A stretch of 64,000 nt of DNA. It comes from Zonotrichia leucophrys gambelii (Eukaryota; Chordata; Aves; Passeriformes; Passerellidae). The DNA lies in contig NC_088178.1 in assembly GCF_028769735.1 (NCBI RefSeq), positions 24,378,357-24,442,356 of the forward strand, written 5' to 3'. Positions 25,120 to 37,800 of this stretch are shown here, one piece after another. The notes under the pieces were generated by a model that was not told where the DNA came from, did not search any database, and saw only the letters and a program-made list of their open reading frames with translations. Position 1 is the first letter of the stretch, and every line of letters begins with the position of its first letter. Made by a program: the position numbers and the translations under genes.

Positions 25120-28100
25120 CAATTAAAGGTTGGGACAACCTGTCAGCCTCTGTCTCAGGTGAGTGTTACACAATACAAGGCTCACTGAAACAACCAGTTT
25201 GAACGTAAGCACATTTTCCTTTTGAGGAAAGCAATTAATCTGCTGCTTGTAATTCTGCTCAGTTTCTTCATTAAAAGCAGCATTCTTCCCCCTGTGCTGC
25301 AGACTCTGCCCAGCAGATAACCTTCCTTGCTGTGCTCACCTTGAGACGCACAGCCCTGGTCATGGTCCACTGTGTCCTCATCATCAGATCCTGCAGCAAG
25401 GGGAGGGATTGCTTGGGCAGCTCCCACAGCTGCAGCCCTGGCAGGACTCTGCAAGCCTGCCTGCATGCTGGGAGGAGGATGCTGTGCCAGCAGACACTGG
25501 TTTCTGTGCTAACCAAACTGGAAAAGGAACCCGCTTTCCCCCCACCCCCGCAAAACCATCTGACAGCTTAGGAATTCCAGCTGCAGAGCAGGAGGTCAGA
25601 AATCTCCAAGTTCCTGGTGAGGCCACCAGCACCTGGAGATGCTTCTGAAAGTGGAAGCCACCTTCCAGAAAGCTGGAGGATGGTTTATGTGCAGCCCTGC
25701 TCGCTGAGCTGCTGCGCACCTGCAGAGCAACTGGAATGGCTTCCTCCACAAGGGTGTTAAAATAGCTTGTCAGCATCTCAAAATACAGCAAAGTAGTTAT
25801 ATAAGGATAAGCCCAAAGATAGCCAAGGTTTACAACTTGGGTGGGAGGGGAATGGAACAAAAATAACACACAACCTAAGAATATATTCTTCACAATTTTT
25901 CCTATATGAGATTTCTCTAAAGCAGCCTTGAAAATGGTCTCTGTGAAATCAAGCTGGAGAACAAAGGAATTAAATCATAATTCCTGCAGAATTTTGCTCT
26001 TGCAGAAAATACATGTTGAGAAAGGAAGTTAAAGAATAGAAACTAATGACTTCTGCTAATTCTTTAAGAGGATATAATCCTTATAAATTCACTGGAGAAA
26101 GCCCTGTCTAGTGCAGGCAAAGAGGCTGAAACCCCTCACCCTGGATCAACCCATGTAAAAATACCTCAAACCACTGAATATCTACAAAATTATAGCACAG
26201 AGAGAAAAGATACCAAAACCACTCCAATGACAGCAGCACTTAGGAGATTTTTCCTTTTTGAAGGCATCTGTGCTGCTTCTGGCAAGGAAAACTGGTAAGG
26301 GCAAGGCCACCTCTAACTCTTTGTGGGTACAGGAGACAAACCAACTCATGGAGGGTTTTTTGCTGTCATTATTTGTCTGCTCAAAGTTAACTGTACAGAG
26401 AGGATGGCCAAGTTGCAAATGTTACACTATTCTCTAGGGCCTTTCCATGCACTCCCTCCATGATCCTGATCTACTCTGATGTCTAAGAGTGCATGTTTTT
26501 GGTCCAGACCTTCTGTCAAAATCATGTCAGAGGTTTCTTCACATAACCTCCAGCTGCACACCCCCATTTCTTTAAAATGCTCATTCTCCATTTAGTCTAA
26601 CCAAAAAACCACACCCCCCCCCCAAAGTCAATAACTGAGGATTTCAGATGTACCTAAGAGTGGAACCCACCATATTGGGGGCTCTGCAATTATCTGTCAC
26701 AGAGAAATGTGCCACGGTTATTTGAGTACAAAATGGCTAGGACTTCTCAAAATTTCTGGAAGTAATAAAACAAAAGCCTTTCTTTAAAGCACAGAGGCAG
26801 AAGAACAAAGGGAAGAGGAAATTAAAGTAAATCTTGCACCACTGAGCTGGCACAGAGCACTAGATCAATGCCAGCACACAGCTCGGCTGTAGGGAGCTCT
26901 GCATGCTGATCACCAGCAGCCTGCATGCAAATGCATCACTGAGGGAAGAACAAAGAACAAAGAGAGAAAGCAAACACAAAAGTACATGCACCATCATGCC
27001 ATTTGGGTTTATTCATAAAAGGAATTTCATTCCTTGCTTCCTCCTCTGAAATGTTGCTTTAACAGGATGGCTCCCTCTGCATTTGCAATATAGCAAATTT
27101 CAGCGACTCCAATTACACATTCCCATGCGTGCAGCAGGGATGCTGCATCCACCTTTACTGACAAACAACAAAAATGAATTTTATCAGTTCAAAGACTTCT
27201 CTCTAAACATGCATTCAAAGGAAATCATTTCTAAGAGTGAGTTTTCTCTTGTCAGCATCACAGTATACACAGGTGGGTTGGGGTGGAGGGGAAGTGCTGC
27301 ACATCTTTGTGAAATTTGTGAGGGATTTTTGCCTCCATTATCATTAATAGCTGGGCTTTCTGGTATTCCCTAATGCCTGCAAGTCTTCCTCAATCACTTC
27401 ATCAAAGACCACAGAGCTTGATTTCTCAACAAGTTGTCAGCTTTTAATAGTCTATCCATAATAGCAGTATTTTTTAGATTAGTAAGATTAGGGAGCAGAT
27501 TTGTAAAGGTTTTCCAGCGCCAAAAAGAGCAGGTAAGAAATGCAGCAGCATTTCAGGAAATTCAGCTACCATTATGAAACATAATGCCTGAATGTAAACA
27601 TACACGCAAGTTATTTGTGTACTCACAATCAGGAATGAGCTGGACCCAAACCCAAAAAAGCAGGAATACAGTTCATTCCCTCCAATGACCTTCAGGCCAG
27701 GTCATCCCTTCCCATGGGGCTCAAAGTGATGTTGATTGCCAGGTAAAGCCCAGCCCAGCTTCACACAGCACCTGAGCCCTGCTCCAGCTCGGGCACCAAC
27801 TGGGAAAACAGCTCTGGGTCTCAATCCACAGCCTCCCCCCTTTGGGGATTTTCCCTTCTGTGCCTGCTCCCAGAAATACCTGCAGCAAAACCCAGGGTAC
27901 CAGCACAGCACCAGGCCCCCTGGCAGAGGCAATTCCCTCAGATCCTTGGGACACAGGCAGGAACACAAGGAAAACACGTGGGGAGTCCCTTTCCATAGGG
28001 CTGGAAAGGAAACCCACTGAAAGCAGATGTTTGCTTAGGAGTCCTAAACAAAGTCTGTGATTAAAGCCAACCCAAATAATCAGATGCAGTTTGTTCCTTC

Positions 28101-31100
28101 TAATCATCAAACTGCTGTCCACATTATCCCTGACATGTGAAAGGAAAAGATTGAATGTTGAGTTTATTAATTTACTTCTTTAATAACTGCCTGTGTGATG
28201 CCTCATTTGTTATATGTTTCTCCCTCACACTGTTCCAAGAGCAAATACAAGTTTTAATATTGTTTATGTTACTATCATCTGAAAATTAATAGCTTTTCAT
28301 ATATCTTTTGACTTCCTAGTGGCTACAAGGAAAAAAAATCTTAAATATATTCAAGGCTAAGTGTCATTTAAACTGCCTCTGATATACATGTATTATAGTA
28401 AATTACCATAAACATGCTATGCAGTGATGGAGACAAATGCCCAAAGAGAAAACCCATGTAAACAAGATAACTAAAACTGTCTTATACATATTTAAGGGAT
28501 CCATAAATGAGAGCTAATCATAAACTTGACAAAGGTAATAGAAGATATATGTTAAACTTCATTGCTATAAAATTCAGGTTAAAAAGGTGATATAAATATT
28601 TTAGTCTTTTATCTAAGACTCCATCATTAAAGATTTAGTCCCACTTCAGCTGCTTTGGGGAGGTTGGAATGGTTTTTTTTCCTTTTCCAGCTCTCTTTTT
28701 AAAACTTTTGCATTTTTTGTTAGTTGATTGGAGTACTGATTGATTTTATCATGGCTTTTGGGTATTTGGTATTTTCCCTGAATTCCCAGGTACCCAAACA
28801 CAATATTTGCAGGGGAATCTCACCACATGCAATTTCTAGTTCTCAGGTTGCAAAGAGGAGTAAAAAAATGTGGAAGAAAGATATAAGGATGCCTTAAAAG
28901 TCCAGAAAATGTAAAAAAAATATTTTTCAAAAAAGGAAAAATAAATAAAACCCTAACATAAACCACTTTTATTTGTTAAGGTCAACTCAAGAACTGTTAC
29001 ATAGCTTCTAATCTGTTATAAGTTAGACACCCCAGGCAGCACTGGATGCAAACACAGAGCTTGTCATGGGCTCAAAATCCTCATTCAGGAACAGAGCTGT
29101 CCCAGCTTTACACCAACATCTGTCCCAGCACAACTCCTTGACAAATATTTATCCTTATACAAAAAAATGAGTGCACAACTTCCATGCGTAACATGGAAAT
29201 AGCTGCTAATGCTCATTGCATGCACACTGAAAATTAGGTGTTAATGCTCATTACAGGCACACTGGCATTGAATGTCATGTAAATGTTGCTCTTGTGCTCA
29301 GTTTACAGTAGTCGTCTCTAATTTTAGTCATCTTTAATTTTTTATAAAAATACGGAAGTGAGGTTTATTTATTGAATCTAACCCCAACCCAAATCAAATT
29401 CTATGGGTTTTCCAGAGCAGAAAGATGCAGGAGCAGCAATAGGATGGCCTTGGCATGGCTTTCCAGCACAGTGTTCCTGGAGCTGAGGGCTCTCTGACTC
29501 TTTCGTGCAAAACCACGTTGGTACTTTGGGTCCTGCTCTCTTGCTCTGTCTCTCAGTGATTTTCTCATGAGGGCAGCTCAATTTTCAAGTGTTTCCCCCT
29601 CTCACCCCCAACAGCCACTCCTGGTAATTTCTAACTCCGAAAGCCAGGCCAGGGCTTTTCTGGCTGGCACATGAGCAGCAGCAGACTGTGAAATCAGAGG
29701 TTAGCTAATAAGCCATCAGGACAGTCTGGACTGTCACTACAGTCCTGGCAGAAGTAATAGCACTGATTTAGTCAGCAGAGTAACAAAATGTAGCTCTGAA
29801 CATTCCCAGGTAGCAGAAATCCACAGGCTGAAAATCCTTCCATTTGTGAGCATTTGCTTTTGAGTCTGGAATCACAGGAAAAGGTGCTATAATTCAAAAA
29901 TTGTCTGAGATATTTTGTTAATAGAGTTAAATTTCTAGTGTTTATTTTAGATTCTATGCCTCAGGGAAAGAGAAGAATTTTTTCACTGGGAGCTTTTCTT
30001 ACTTAATTTCAGCAAAGGTGGGCCAGAACAAAGGTCCTTGATCTGAATATTCCCATACATTCTATTCCTCAAAAATCAAAATCTGACCTTGTGCCTGTGA
30101 TCCATCTGTCCCCCCAGCAGTGTTGTGTTCCTTCCTACCCTCCCTCTCTGCGCCTGCTTGCCATTCTCTGTGCCTGCTTGCCACCTGTTTGTTTTCTCTT
30201 CATCAACTTTTTTGGGAAGGTGCCATTTCATTTTCCGTCAAGTCTCTTCTCTCTTTCATTGATTCTCATCTGTATTTTTCCCTTCTGCCCTCACCCAGCT
30301 CTACACACATTTTCTTCTCCATTAAGTTAACTCACAATTCATCAAGATTGTGCACTCCAGAGCCAAGCAGATATGGAGCATTTGAGAAGGAAAGGCAGGG
30401 ATTGCTCCAGCTCGCTAATAAAGGGTATCAATCTTGCTCCCATTTTAATGAAACAAGTTGTAAGCTTCCCTTAGTCACACTAATGAAAGTGTTTTGCCAA
30501 GTTTATCCCTAGCATGAATTCCACAAAAAATAGGGAAAGAAGGGGGTACATTGAGAATAATGGATGGATACTTTTAGCTAATGGATATTGTGAATCAGAA
30601 AAACTAATAATGTTTTGGGGCTGGGAATAGGATAACATCCACCTCTGGGTGAAGGGGAGGGCCAGGACCCTCACTCTAAAGGGCACATATAATTTCCATT
30701 ATCTACGTTCACAAGGTCAGTGTAGACCACATCTGACCACATCTGTGAAGGTCTTGGGGAGGGGTGAGGGATTTTGTTCCATTATGGAAAGGGTTTTATA
30801 TCATCAAAGCCAGGAGAAGAGGTAACTCCAGCATTCCTCTTCAGAATTCCTCTTGCATTCCCCCAGAGTAACCATTGCTTACATTCACCACACAGCCCTG
30901 CCCTAACTGCATAGATCTCATCTCACAGGGCTGCTCAGGACGTGCAGCTTCCACTGAGCAGCATTCACATCCCTGGACACAGGGGGGAAAAGCCCCTCTA
31001 AACTGCTTCAGGGATCAGGGCTTTATTTCCAAGGGTGGAAAAGGAGCTGTCTGCACACAGCTGAGGACTGCATTTTCCAAGTCACTTCACTTTCCTGCTA

Positions 31101-31810
31101 ACATCATTTCAGGGGCTTAAAAGCCATTCCCCATCCCCAAATCAAATTCTGCTTTCCCAGTTTCATCCTTATCTCCCTGTCCCACCAGCACTCAGTGAGT
31201 TGGATATAGCCTAATTCCAACTGCACAGCCATGAGCTGCTGTGAAGTCTCTGTGTATTCTTTAGCTCACATTTCTCCAGACAGGAGCTGCAGAAGAGCTT
31301 TTCCAGCTGGAAGGGTTCCTCAGCATGGCTGTGCCAAAGCCAGCGTGCATCCTTTGCTTCTCCATCACCAAATTCTGCTCCAGGCCACCTTGGGCCCCTG
31401 GCAAAGGGCTCAGGAGCAAAGGGAGCAGGAAGGATTGAAATAGTTCCCCACACACCTCACTACTCCTGTGAATCTCCCCAGATCCCCATTCCCAAGTTAC
31501 AGATGTGTCATTGTGAGAAAGACGCAACCACCTCAGTCTGGTGTCTGCCCTCATCTCATGATCCATGCCATTGCAATATTACCCCAGTATGAATACTGAT
31601 TTTATTGCTTTATTCTCCCTTATTCCCATGAGAGATCTCATTTGCCTTCATCCTGAAATAATATGACATATTATCACCAGTTATCACAAACTACAATTTC
31701 TCTGTCTCTCCTGGGAAGTGTATTTTATACCTGCCTTCTCACCAGGACATTAAGAATGACTAAAAACAGAGAAAATCTGGTTTACCTGAGCCTTTGTACT
31801 ACAATGTGAC
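25120..31810. other. Intergenic DNA, nothing recognised
   Basis: No gene was identified. At 25384-25893 a 169-codon minus-strand frame overlaps several frames on the plus strand; its sequence is low-complexity and resembles nothing known. A C-run lies near 26613-26622. GC is a little higher at 27700-28000, again with mutually overlapping chance frames. An octamer word ATGCAAAT lies near 26926. The remainder is AT-rich. Confidence 0.65.
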
Positions 31811-31834
31811 AAAAAAAAAAAAAAAAAAAAAAAA
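31811..31834. repeat. Poly(A) tract
   Basis: An uninterrupted run of about 24 adenines on the plus strand. No target-site duplication or SINE/LINE body was recognised beside it, so it is called only as a homopolymer. Confidence 0.9.
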
Positions 31835-32595
31835 GAATGAATGAGGGGGAAAAGCCAAGTCATCATCAGAATATAGGATCTTAACATCAAGTGCACAACT
31901 GTCAAAAAGATCAACTCATTGTGACAGGGCACTTCTTACCTTGATGAGTACAAAACATCAGCTGTGATGATAAGTTATTATGGTTAGATTGGGTTTTTTA
32001 AATGATAAATGAACTCCTTGGTTGTTTTCTCTCTTGTGATGGTTCTGAAAGGAGAGACTGTACAATGGCAGAGCATAATTGAATTGTAAAGACAGAGGCA
32101 CAGATGGATAACAACTCTCTGTCATTTGTTCCCGAAACTTCCTAAATGAAACTCACATCAAAATGTGAAAATCCGTAAAGCATCATTAATTTCAAGGGAT
32201 CAGAGTAAGATTTTAAGCAGGAACTATGAAATAGTTTCTGTGTGTACTCTTCTGATGTCTTTCCTATTTCATCTAATTAACAATAAAACAGATGTCCCGT
32301 GACAAAATCAGCTTTTTCATCCAATAACACCCTGACAATCTAAAAATGCCAAACCCTTCACATATGTAAGTTAAATGTCACTGGAGACAGTTGATGCAAT
32401 TTAGAAATAAAAGCAAAGGGAATATTAACTTTGGCTAACTGTCTACAGGGGTGCAAAAGAGCCCTATTGTCTGCCCTTCAAGGTTAGAGATCTCTAGTGC
32501 AGTGAATTTTGAACTAACCCTGTTCTTTGAATGCAATTTTCCAATACTTCAAAAAGTTAAATTGGTAAGTTACAAATCTTAAGATAAATTTTATA

Positions 32596-32654
32596 AATAT
32601 ATATATTTTTTATATATTTATATATATGTATATATGTATGTATGTATGTATGTT
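32596..32654. repeat. TA/TATG microsatellite
   Basis: An alternating TA-rich tract grades into TATG units (about 32622-32654). It is a simple repeat with no associated transposon seen. Sequence between 31835 and 34448 outside it shows nothing else recognisable. Confidence 0.85.
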
Positions 32655-34448
32655 GAAGTACTCAAAGCTCTTTTAAAGTCTCATATTCTGGAGTAGAAGT
32701 GGTCTGTATTTCCTGTCACCCAGTTGTAAGAGCCAGGAATAAAGGAAGATTAAACTTCAGCTCAGAAGAAATAAACCAGTAATACAATAGCAAAATGGAT
32801 CTGGCTTCCTTTCTGTGGCTACATAAACATGGGAAAACTCACAGCACTGCTATGTACTGACAATCAGTAGCTCAAATATTCCAGAACCACAAATATTCAC
32901 TCATTAGCAGTCTGTACCTGCTGCTAATTTACCACCTGCCTCCTCTAGATGATGCACAGGTCGTTCACATGCAGGCTGGCATCAAAGGCAGGCTTTGGAC
33001 AGGGAATTCTCCATTTGTCTATGTTTTTCTTAAGAATTACACATGGAGGAAGGCAGTCAAGGCTGCTTCAGGTGGAGAAGTCTGATACAGAAATATTCAC
33101 AACCTTCAGTCTAAGAATGTCTCCTCCTCATGTGTGCCTTCACAGAAAATTAAGTTATTTTTGGTATTCAGAAGATACCCTTTAGAACAATACAATTATT
33201 CTGAAGATAGTACATCTCTTTATGAAATGTGATCCCCAGCACTCAGAGAGGCTCTGGAGAAGTTAATCATTGTTGCAATCCTGTGTCTTTTCCAATTCAC
33301 GCAGCTCTGTGATTGACAGAAACTCCCAAAGCAGAATCCAATTAAGTATAATTTTGATTCTCATAAGACAAGTCTGCCTTTGTTGTAACACCAAAATCAG
33401 TTCTGAAACACAGATAAAACAGATATTAAATAATGTAATCTGAAGCTTCTCAGAGAGAATAAATGCCACCAATAATAATGCTGCCACTGTTCCCTTCTGT
33501 AGAATTCAGAGTTGGTTCTCTCCAAAACTGAAATATGAACATCTCCAGTTATAAGATACCAGGGGGCAGACTTTTGAGGTTTTTAGGTGGTGAAAGTGCA
33601 GAGACTCACAGAGATTTTCAGAAACACCAGGACACCCACTCCCACTGAACCAAGGGAAGTTACAAACTAATCCTCAGAGCATGAGAACAACGAACACATA
33701 TTGTTGTTGTGTCACTTTTAGCAGCTTATGTTGTCTGTGATTCACCTTCTGGGTAAAGAAGTGCTTTGACAATGCTGGGTACAGGGCTGAGCCATGCACT
33801 GTCTGTGGGAATAATCACCATGATTTGTTATCCAAAAACCTTCAGAACTTCTGCATGGCCACACTACTACCTATCTTAAATACTGTTCAAAACTTGATCC
33901 ATTCACCCACTATATTTCTTGCTCCACCAAAACCCACTTCAGCTGTGATCAGTTCTTCCACACAAGCCATAATCTGCCAGTGCTTTTCTCCTCCTTCTCT
34001 CACTCACTGAGGAATAGGATAAAGGAGTTTGTTTTTTGCAAATGGCCTCTGCCAGACTGGGGTCAGAAATCAACTCCATCTTCTCTTTCAGTGCCCACAA
34101 CACACCAGACACAGGATGGTTTCCCATCACCTGCCTGTTTCATCCACCTGCTGCCTCTTGTTTAGTGCCTGGTGCCACTGGCAGCCCCTGCAATCACAGT
34201 GACAGCCATTTACAGGTGCAGACAGATTTGCTCCTTTCCATCTCTTCATTCTGCTCTTTTCCCAGAGCCAGCAGAAAGGACACAAATCCTCGAGATGTCA
34301 TCACAGACTCACTGCAGGGATGGACTGGCCAACACCACAGGAGGAAAAAAAATAAAAATCACTTCTAATAAAGGGCCACATTTCAGGAATTAGGTTTGGA
34401 TTCTCAACCACAAAGGCTGAAAGCCCAGGGGAACTGGTGTGGTCTCAG

Positions 34449-34612
34449 TGGGACAGCCCGGGGGACAGCAGTGACCCCCAAAATGGGACAGGAGTGATCC
34501 CAAAAGGGGACAGCCCAGGGGACAAGGGTGACCCCGAAAGGGGACATTCCAGGGACAGCAGTGACCCCCAAAGGGACAAGGGGACATCAGTGTCTCCGCG
34601 GGGACATCCCAG
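34449..34612 (+). repeat. GC-rich GGGACA minisatellite
   Basis: About eight GGGACA-headed units of irregular length (roughly 20-35 bp) repeat across the tract, many followed by a GTGACCCC-AAA block (for example near 34471-34484 and 34517-34530). The long open frames through it on both strands are a by-product of the repeat and are not called as genes. The units are diverged, so the array is not freshly expanded. Confidence 0.8.
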
Positions 34613-34661
34613 GCCCAGCCCGGGGCCCCCTCAGGCCCAGCCCGGCCGCTCCGCAGTCTCT

Positions 34662-34679
34662 GCTGCCCTCTCGTGGCCG
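34662..34679 (-). promoter_or_regulatory. CTCF-like motif
   Basis: On the minus strand the core reads CCACGAGAGGGCAG, one position off the CTCF core CCA-C-Y-AG-R-K-GGCRS (G where T or C is usual). It lies in a CpG-rich patch between two tandem-repeat arrays. On the plus strand it reads GCTGCCCTCTCGTGGCC. Binding is inferred from the motif alone. Confidence 0.35.
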
Positions 34680-34720
34680 AGCGCGGCGGAGCCCGCACCG
34701 CTCCAGGGCCGCCTCAGCTC

Positions 34721-34802
34721 CCTCAGGAAATCCCGTCCCGAAACACCTCCCTGGGAAATTCCGTCCCTAAACATCTCACTGGGAAATGCGGGAATAAAAC
34801 AT
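34721..34802 (+). repeat. Three-copy 28-bp tandem repeat
   Basis: Units start at 34721, 34749 and 34777. Each has the pattern C-CTGGGAAAT-CCGTCCC-AAACA-CT with a few changes; the third unit is shortened and diverged after GGGAAATGCGGGAAT. It adjoins the GGGACA minisatellite and the CTCF-like motif, making a local GC-rich repeat cluster. Confidence 0.75.
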
Positions 34803-37800
34803 TTCTTCGGTTCCTGCAGTGGTTTAAATCGACCATCGTGCTTCCAGCCCGGCGGGATGTCGGTGTCACATCAGGGCTGCAAAAAGCAAACCCTAAATCC
34901 CCCCACAGCAGCAGAGCTCAGCCCTGCAGGGTGGTTTGCAAAGTGCCAAAGAACAGATTTGTTCTTGTCCACCCTTGGGCCTGCATTCCTTGGTTAGGAT
35001 CAGAGGGGGAAAGGCAGGGAGATTCCATGGAGAAACTTGTGCAAGGTCACCACCATCTGTTTTGAGCCTGCACACACAGACCCACCTTGATCATGCTGTC
35101 CTTTAGGCCTGTGTCACCTCCATTGGGTGACAATATTTTATTCCTTACACTAAACAACCATAAAATGGAAAATACTACACAACCAAAGCTTTCTTCAGGA
35201 CAAAAACCCAAATCACCACAACCAAAACCACCCAAGCTAAGTGATCCACATGATTAACTCACTTTTCTATTCCCTATATTCCTCATGGCCACAATAAATT
35301 GAAAGCACTTCACACAATTCAGGGGAAGTATAACCAGAGTGCTAAGTAAACATATTGGGACAGAGGCAGCATGAGCAGCTCAGCACACTCATGAATGGGC
35401 AAAAAGCCTCCACTAGTTATGACAGGAAAGTTTGGCACTGGAAAGGGTTTCTATTTTTAGCCCAGCTTCCAAAGGAAATGAGGTTTCTGCAATCACAGTA
35501 CGTGCAAATGTTGTGTGTCAGTCATCTGCACCACAATCCTACTATCACTGCTCTGCCTAAACAGCCACCTGTAGCCTGTGTCTCATAAATTATGAAAATG
35601 CATTGGAACTTGGTTCATTTAGCAAGTCTAATAGCAGAAAAAATCCCTGGAAGTGCTTCTAACCAACTTTGAGACCTGCACAGAAGCTGAAGGATTTATT
35701 GCTGACCCCTCCTTTTGTCCGTGTCAGAGCACCCAAGTGCAGTCAAGTTTCCAGCAAGGATCTGCTGTTCACTGCATGCTTCACTCCACAAGCCAGACCA
35801 GTGCAAAATAAATAAATAAAAATATTTTTTAAAAAAAATCAATAATCAAATTTACCAATTTGTGAACGGGTCAGCAGAGACAAGATGTGACAATGTGGGT
35901 GGGAAGAAGGGATGTGCTCAGTGACACCCAGCAGCAGGCAGGAATCCCAGCTGACTCTGGCTCTGGCTCTGCACATTGCACAGACCCACAGCAAGGATCC
36001 CTTCCCCAAGAAACTGGGCTTTGAGCAGCACAGAAAGTGTAGACAGGAGAGAGTCACTCGCTGTTGAGCACAAAGCTGAGACTGCATCTGAGGTCATCAG
36101 ATGATTGCAAATGGGTTTAACATTTGTGGCATATTTGTTTTTACCTAAATTAAATAAGGGCTTTGGGAAATGGCAGAAATGGGCCTTTTTATTTATTTAA
36201 ATTGCCTTTCATACTGTGTTAATAAAAGTATTGCATGACATTCTCAACTGCTGTTCCCGTAGCTAGAATTTCCTCCCTCTGTGAATTTCTGGTGCTGACA
36301 TTTTACTTTTTTCTAATCTTTGGGCTCGCTCAAGGCAAATTTTTTTCACCTTGATTTCTTTACAAATATTTGGGGCTTGCTCCTGCATTCCTCAAAGCCA
36401 GTGAAAATCCTGAATGTGCAAGGAATGCAGAAGCAAACCACAGAGTAATTTACGTTTTCTATTTCACTCACTTTGAAAGTCCCTGAAGAGACATATCACT
36501 GTTTATTGCTACAATAAAACTTTCCTAATTCACTCAAGTGAGTTAATGACTGAGAAACCTCCTGGATATTACCAAACTGGCAAAACATAAATGATTACTG
36601 CATGATTTTCTGAAAAGCAAACCTAATAGAAGCTTTTTTTTTTCTTGTTAAGTACACCAGTATTTTATTACTTGTTGCAGTGAGAGAGCACAGCTTCTGT
36701 GGTTTGCTTGAAACCTCAACATGTGGGACTGCAAGAAATCTGTGGCTTTTTTAACCTGAAAAACACAGGTTTTCAGGTGTTTAGTTTGCAGTTTTAGACA
36801 ACTCCCACCATCTTGGGGTGTGTCTGGAAATTACCACAAGTGAGAATAATGAAATCCCACTGAACAGACTTCCCTTTCTGCTTGCATTTCAACCAGGTCT
36901 GTCAACAGCAGCTGCTGGAGATTTAACCGTGCCGTGCCACTTTTATTTACCTGATACATACGAGCATAGTATCAAATTAAGAGCTGACTTAGGGTCTGTT
37001 TGTTGTTTTTTTTCCCAGCCTAAGACCCACCCAGCTCAAGGGACCTTTATTGCCACAGGTGTCCCTCGCTGCTGCTCCAACATAAATAAAGAATCCATCA
37101 AATTCAGTCGCTGCTCGTTCACAGGGGCGTGGAGGAGAATAATCTCGTGTGGGATGCCAGGACTGTGCTGGCTCCACACAAACCAGGGTGAGGAACGGGA
37201 ATACCTGAGACACCAGCCCAGCTTTGACCACACAGTGGCAGCAGAACCAAGACACTGCTCAGACAAGCCCCGGATCCAACCTGCCACAGCAGCAAGCAGG
37301 GAAACAGCACTGAAAAAATGCTTTAGATAAAATATAAAACAGAACTGGAAGTTGTAGAGGGCTCGATTTGCCCCTTCCAGCTTGAGGCAATACCTCATTT
37401 TGCTGGAAAGACCCACGGTGTGTTTGGAGCCTGACTGAAAGGCGCACCCAAGGACAAGCCCTGCCACTGACTGACCCCAAAGGGCTCCAGGGAAAGGGTG
37501 AAGGAGCTGAGGTGAAATGCAGCAGGCAACAAATCCTGTCAGCATTCTGCTGGAACCTCTAAGCAACGTTCTGGAACGAATTATTCCAACCCATTAATTG
37601 CAAAAGGCAGTTTAGTGGGAGTTTTGCTCAGTCAACAGAAGTAAAATTGTTTATTAATTAATTAATAAAAATAACAACAGGCACGAAAAAAGGGCTTGAT
37701 CTGCTTCCCACTGCCATGAGTAATTCAGGAACAACTGTCTCCATGTCTGAATATTTTTGTTTATGGCACTCTCAGCCAGTGGGATGAACAAACCAGCTCG

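Noticed and set aside
25384..25893. 169-codon minus-strand frame
   Set aside because: No recognisable family, overlapping frames on the other strand, and no promoter or splice context. Likely chance.
34390..35065. Frames of 100-186 codons
   Set aside because: They are caused by the GGGACA minisatellite and the 28-bp repeat, with no recognisable domain.
36818..37566. Antiparallel frames of 170 and 176 codons
   Set aside because: They overlap head-on, so at most one could be real. Neither resembles a known protein or has splice or promoter context.
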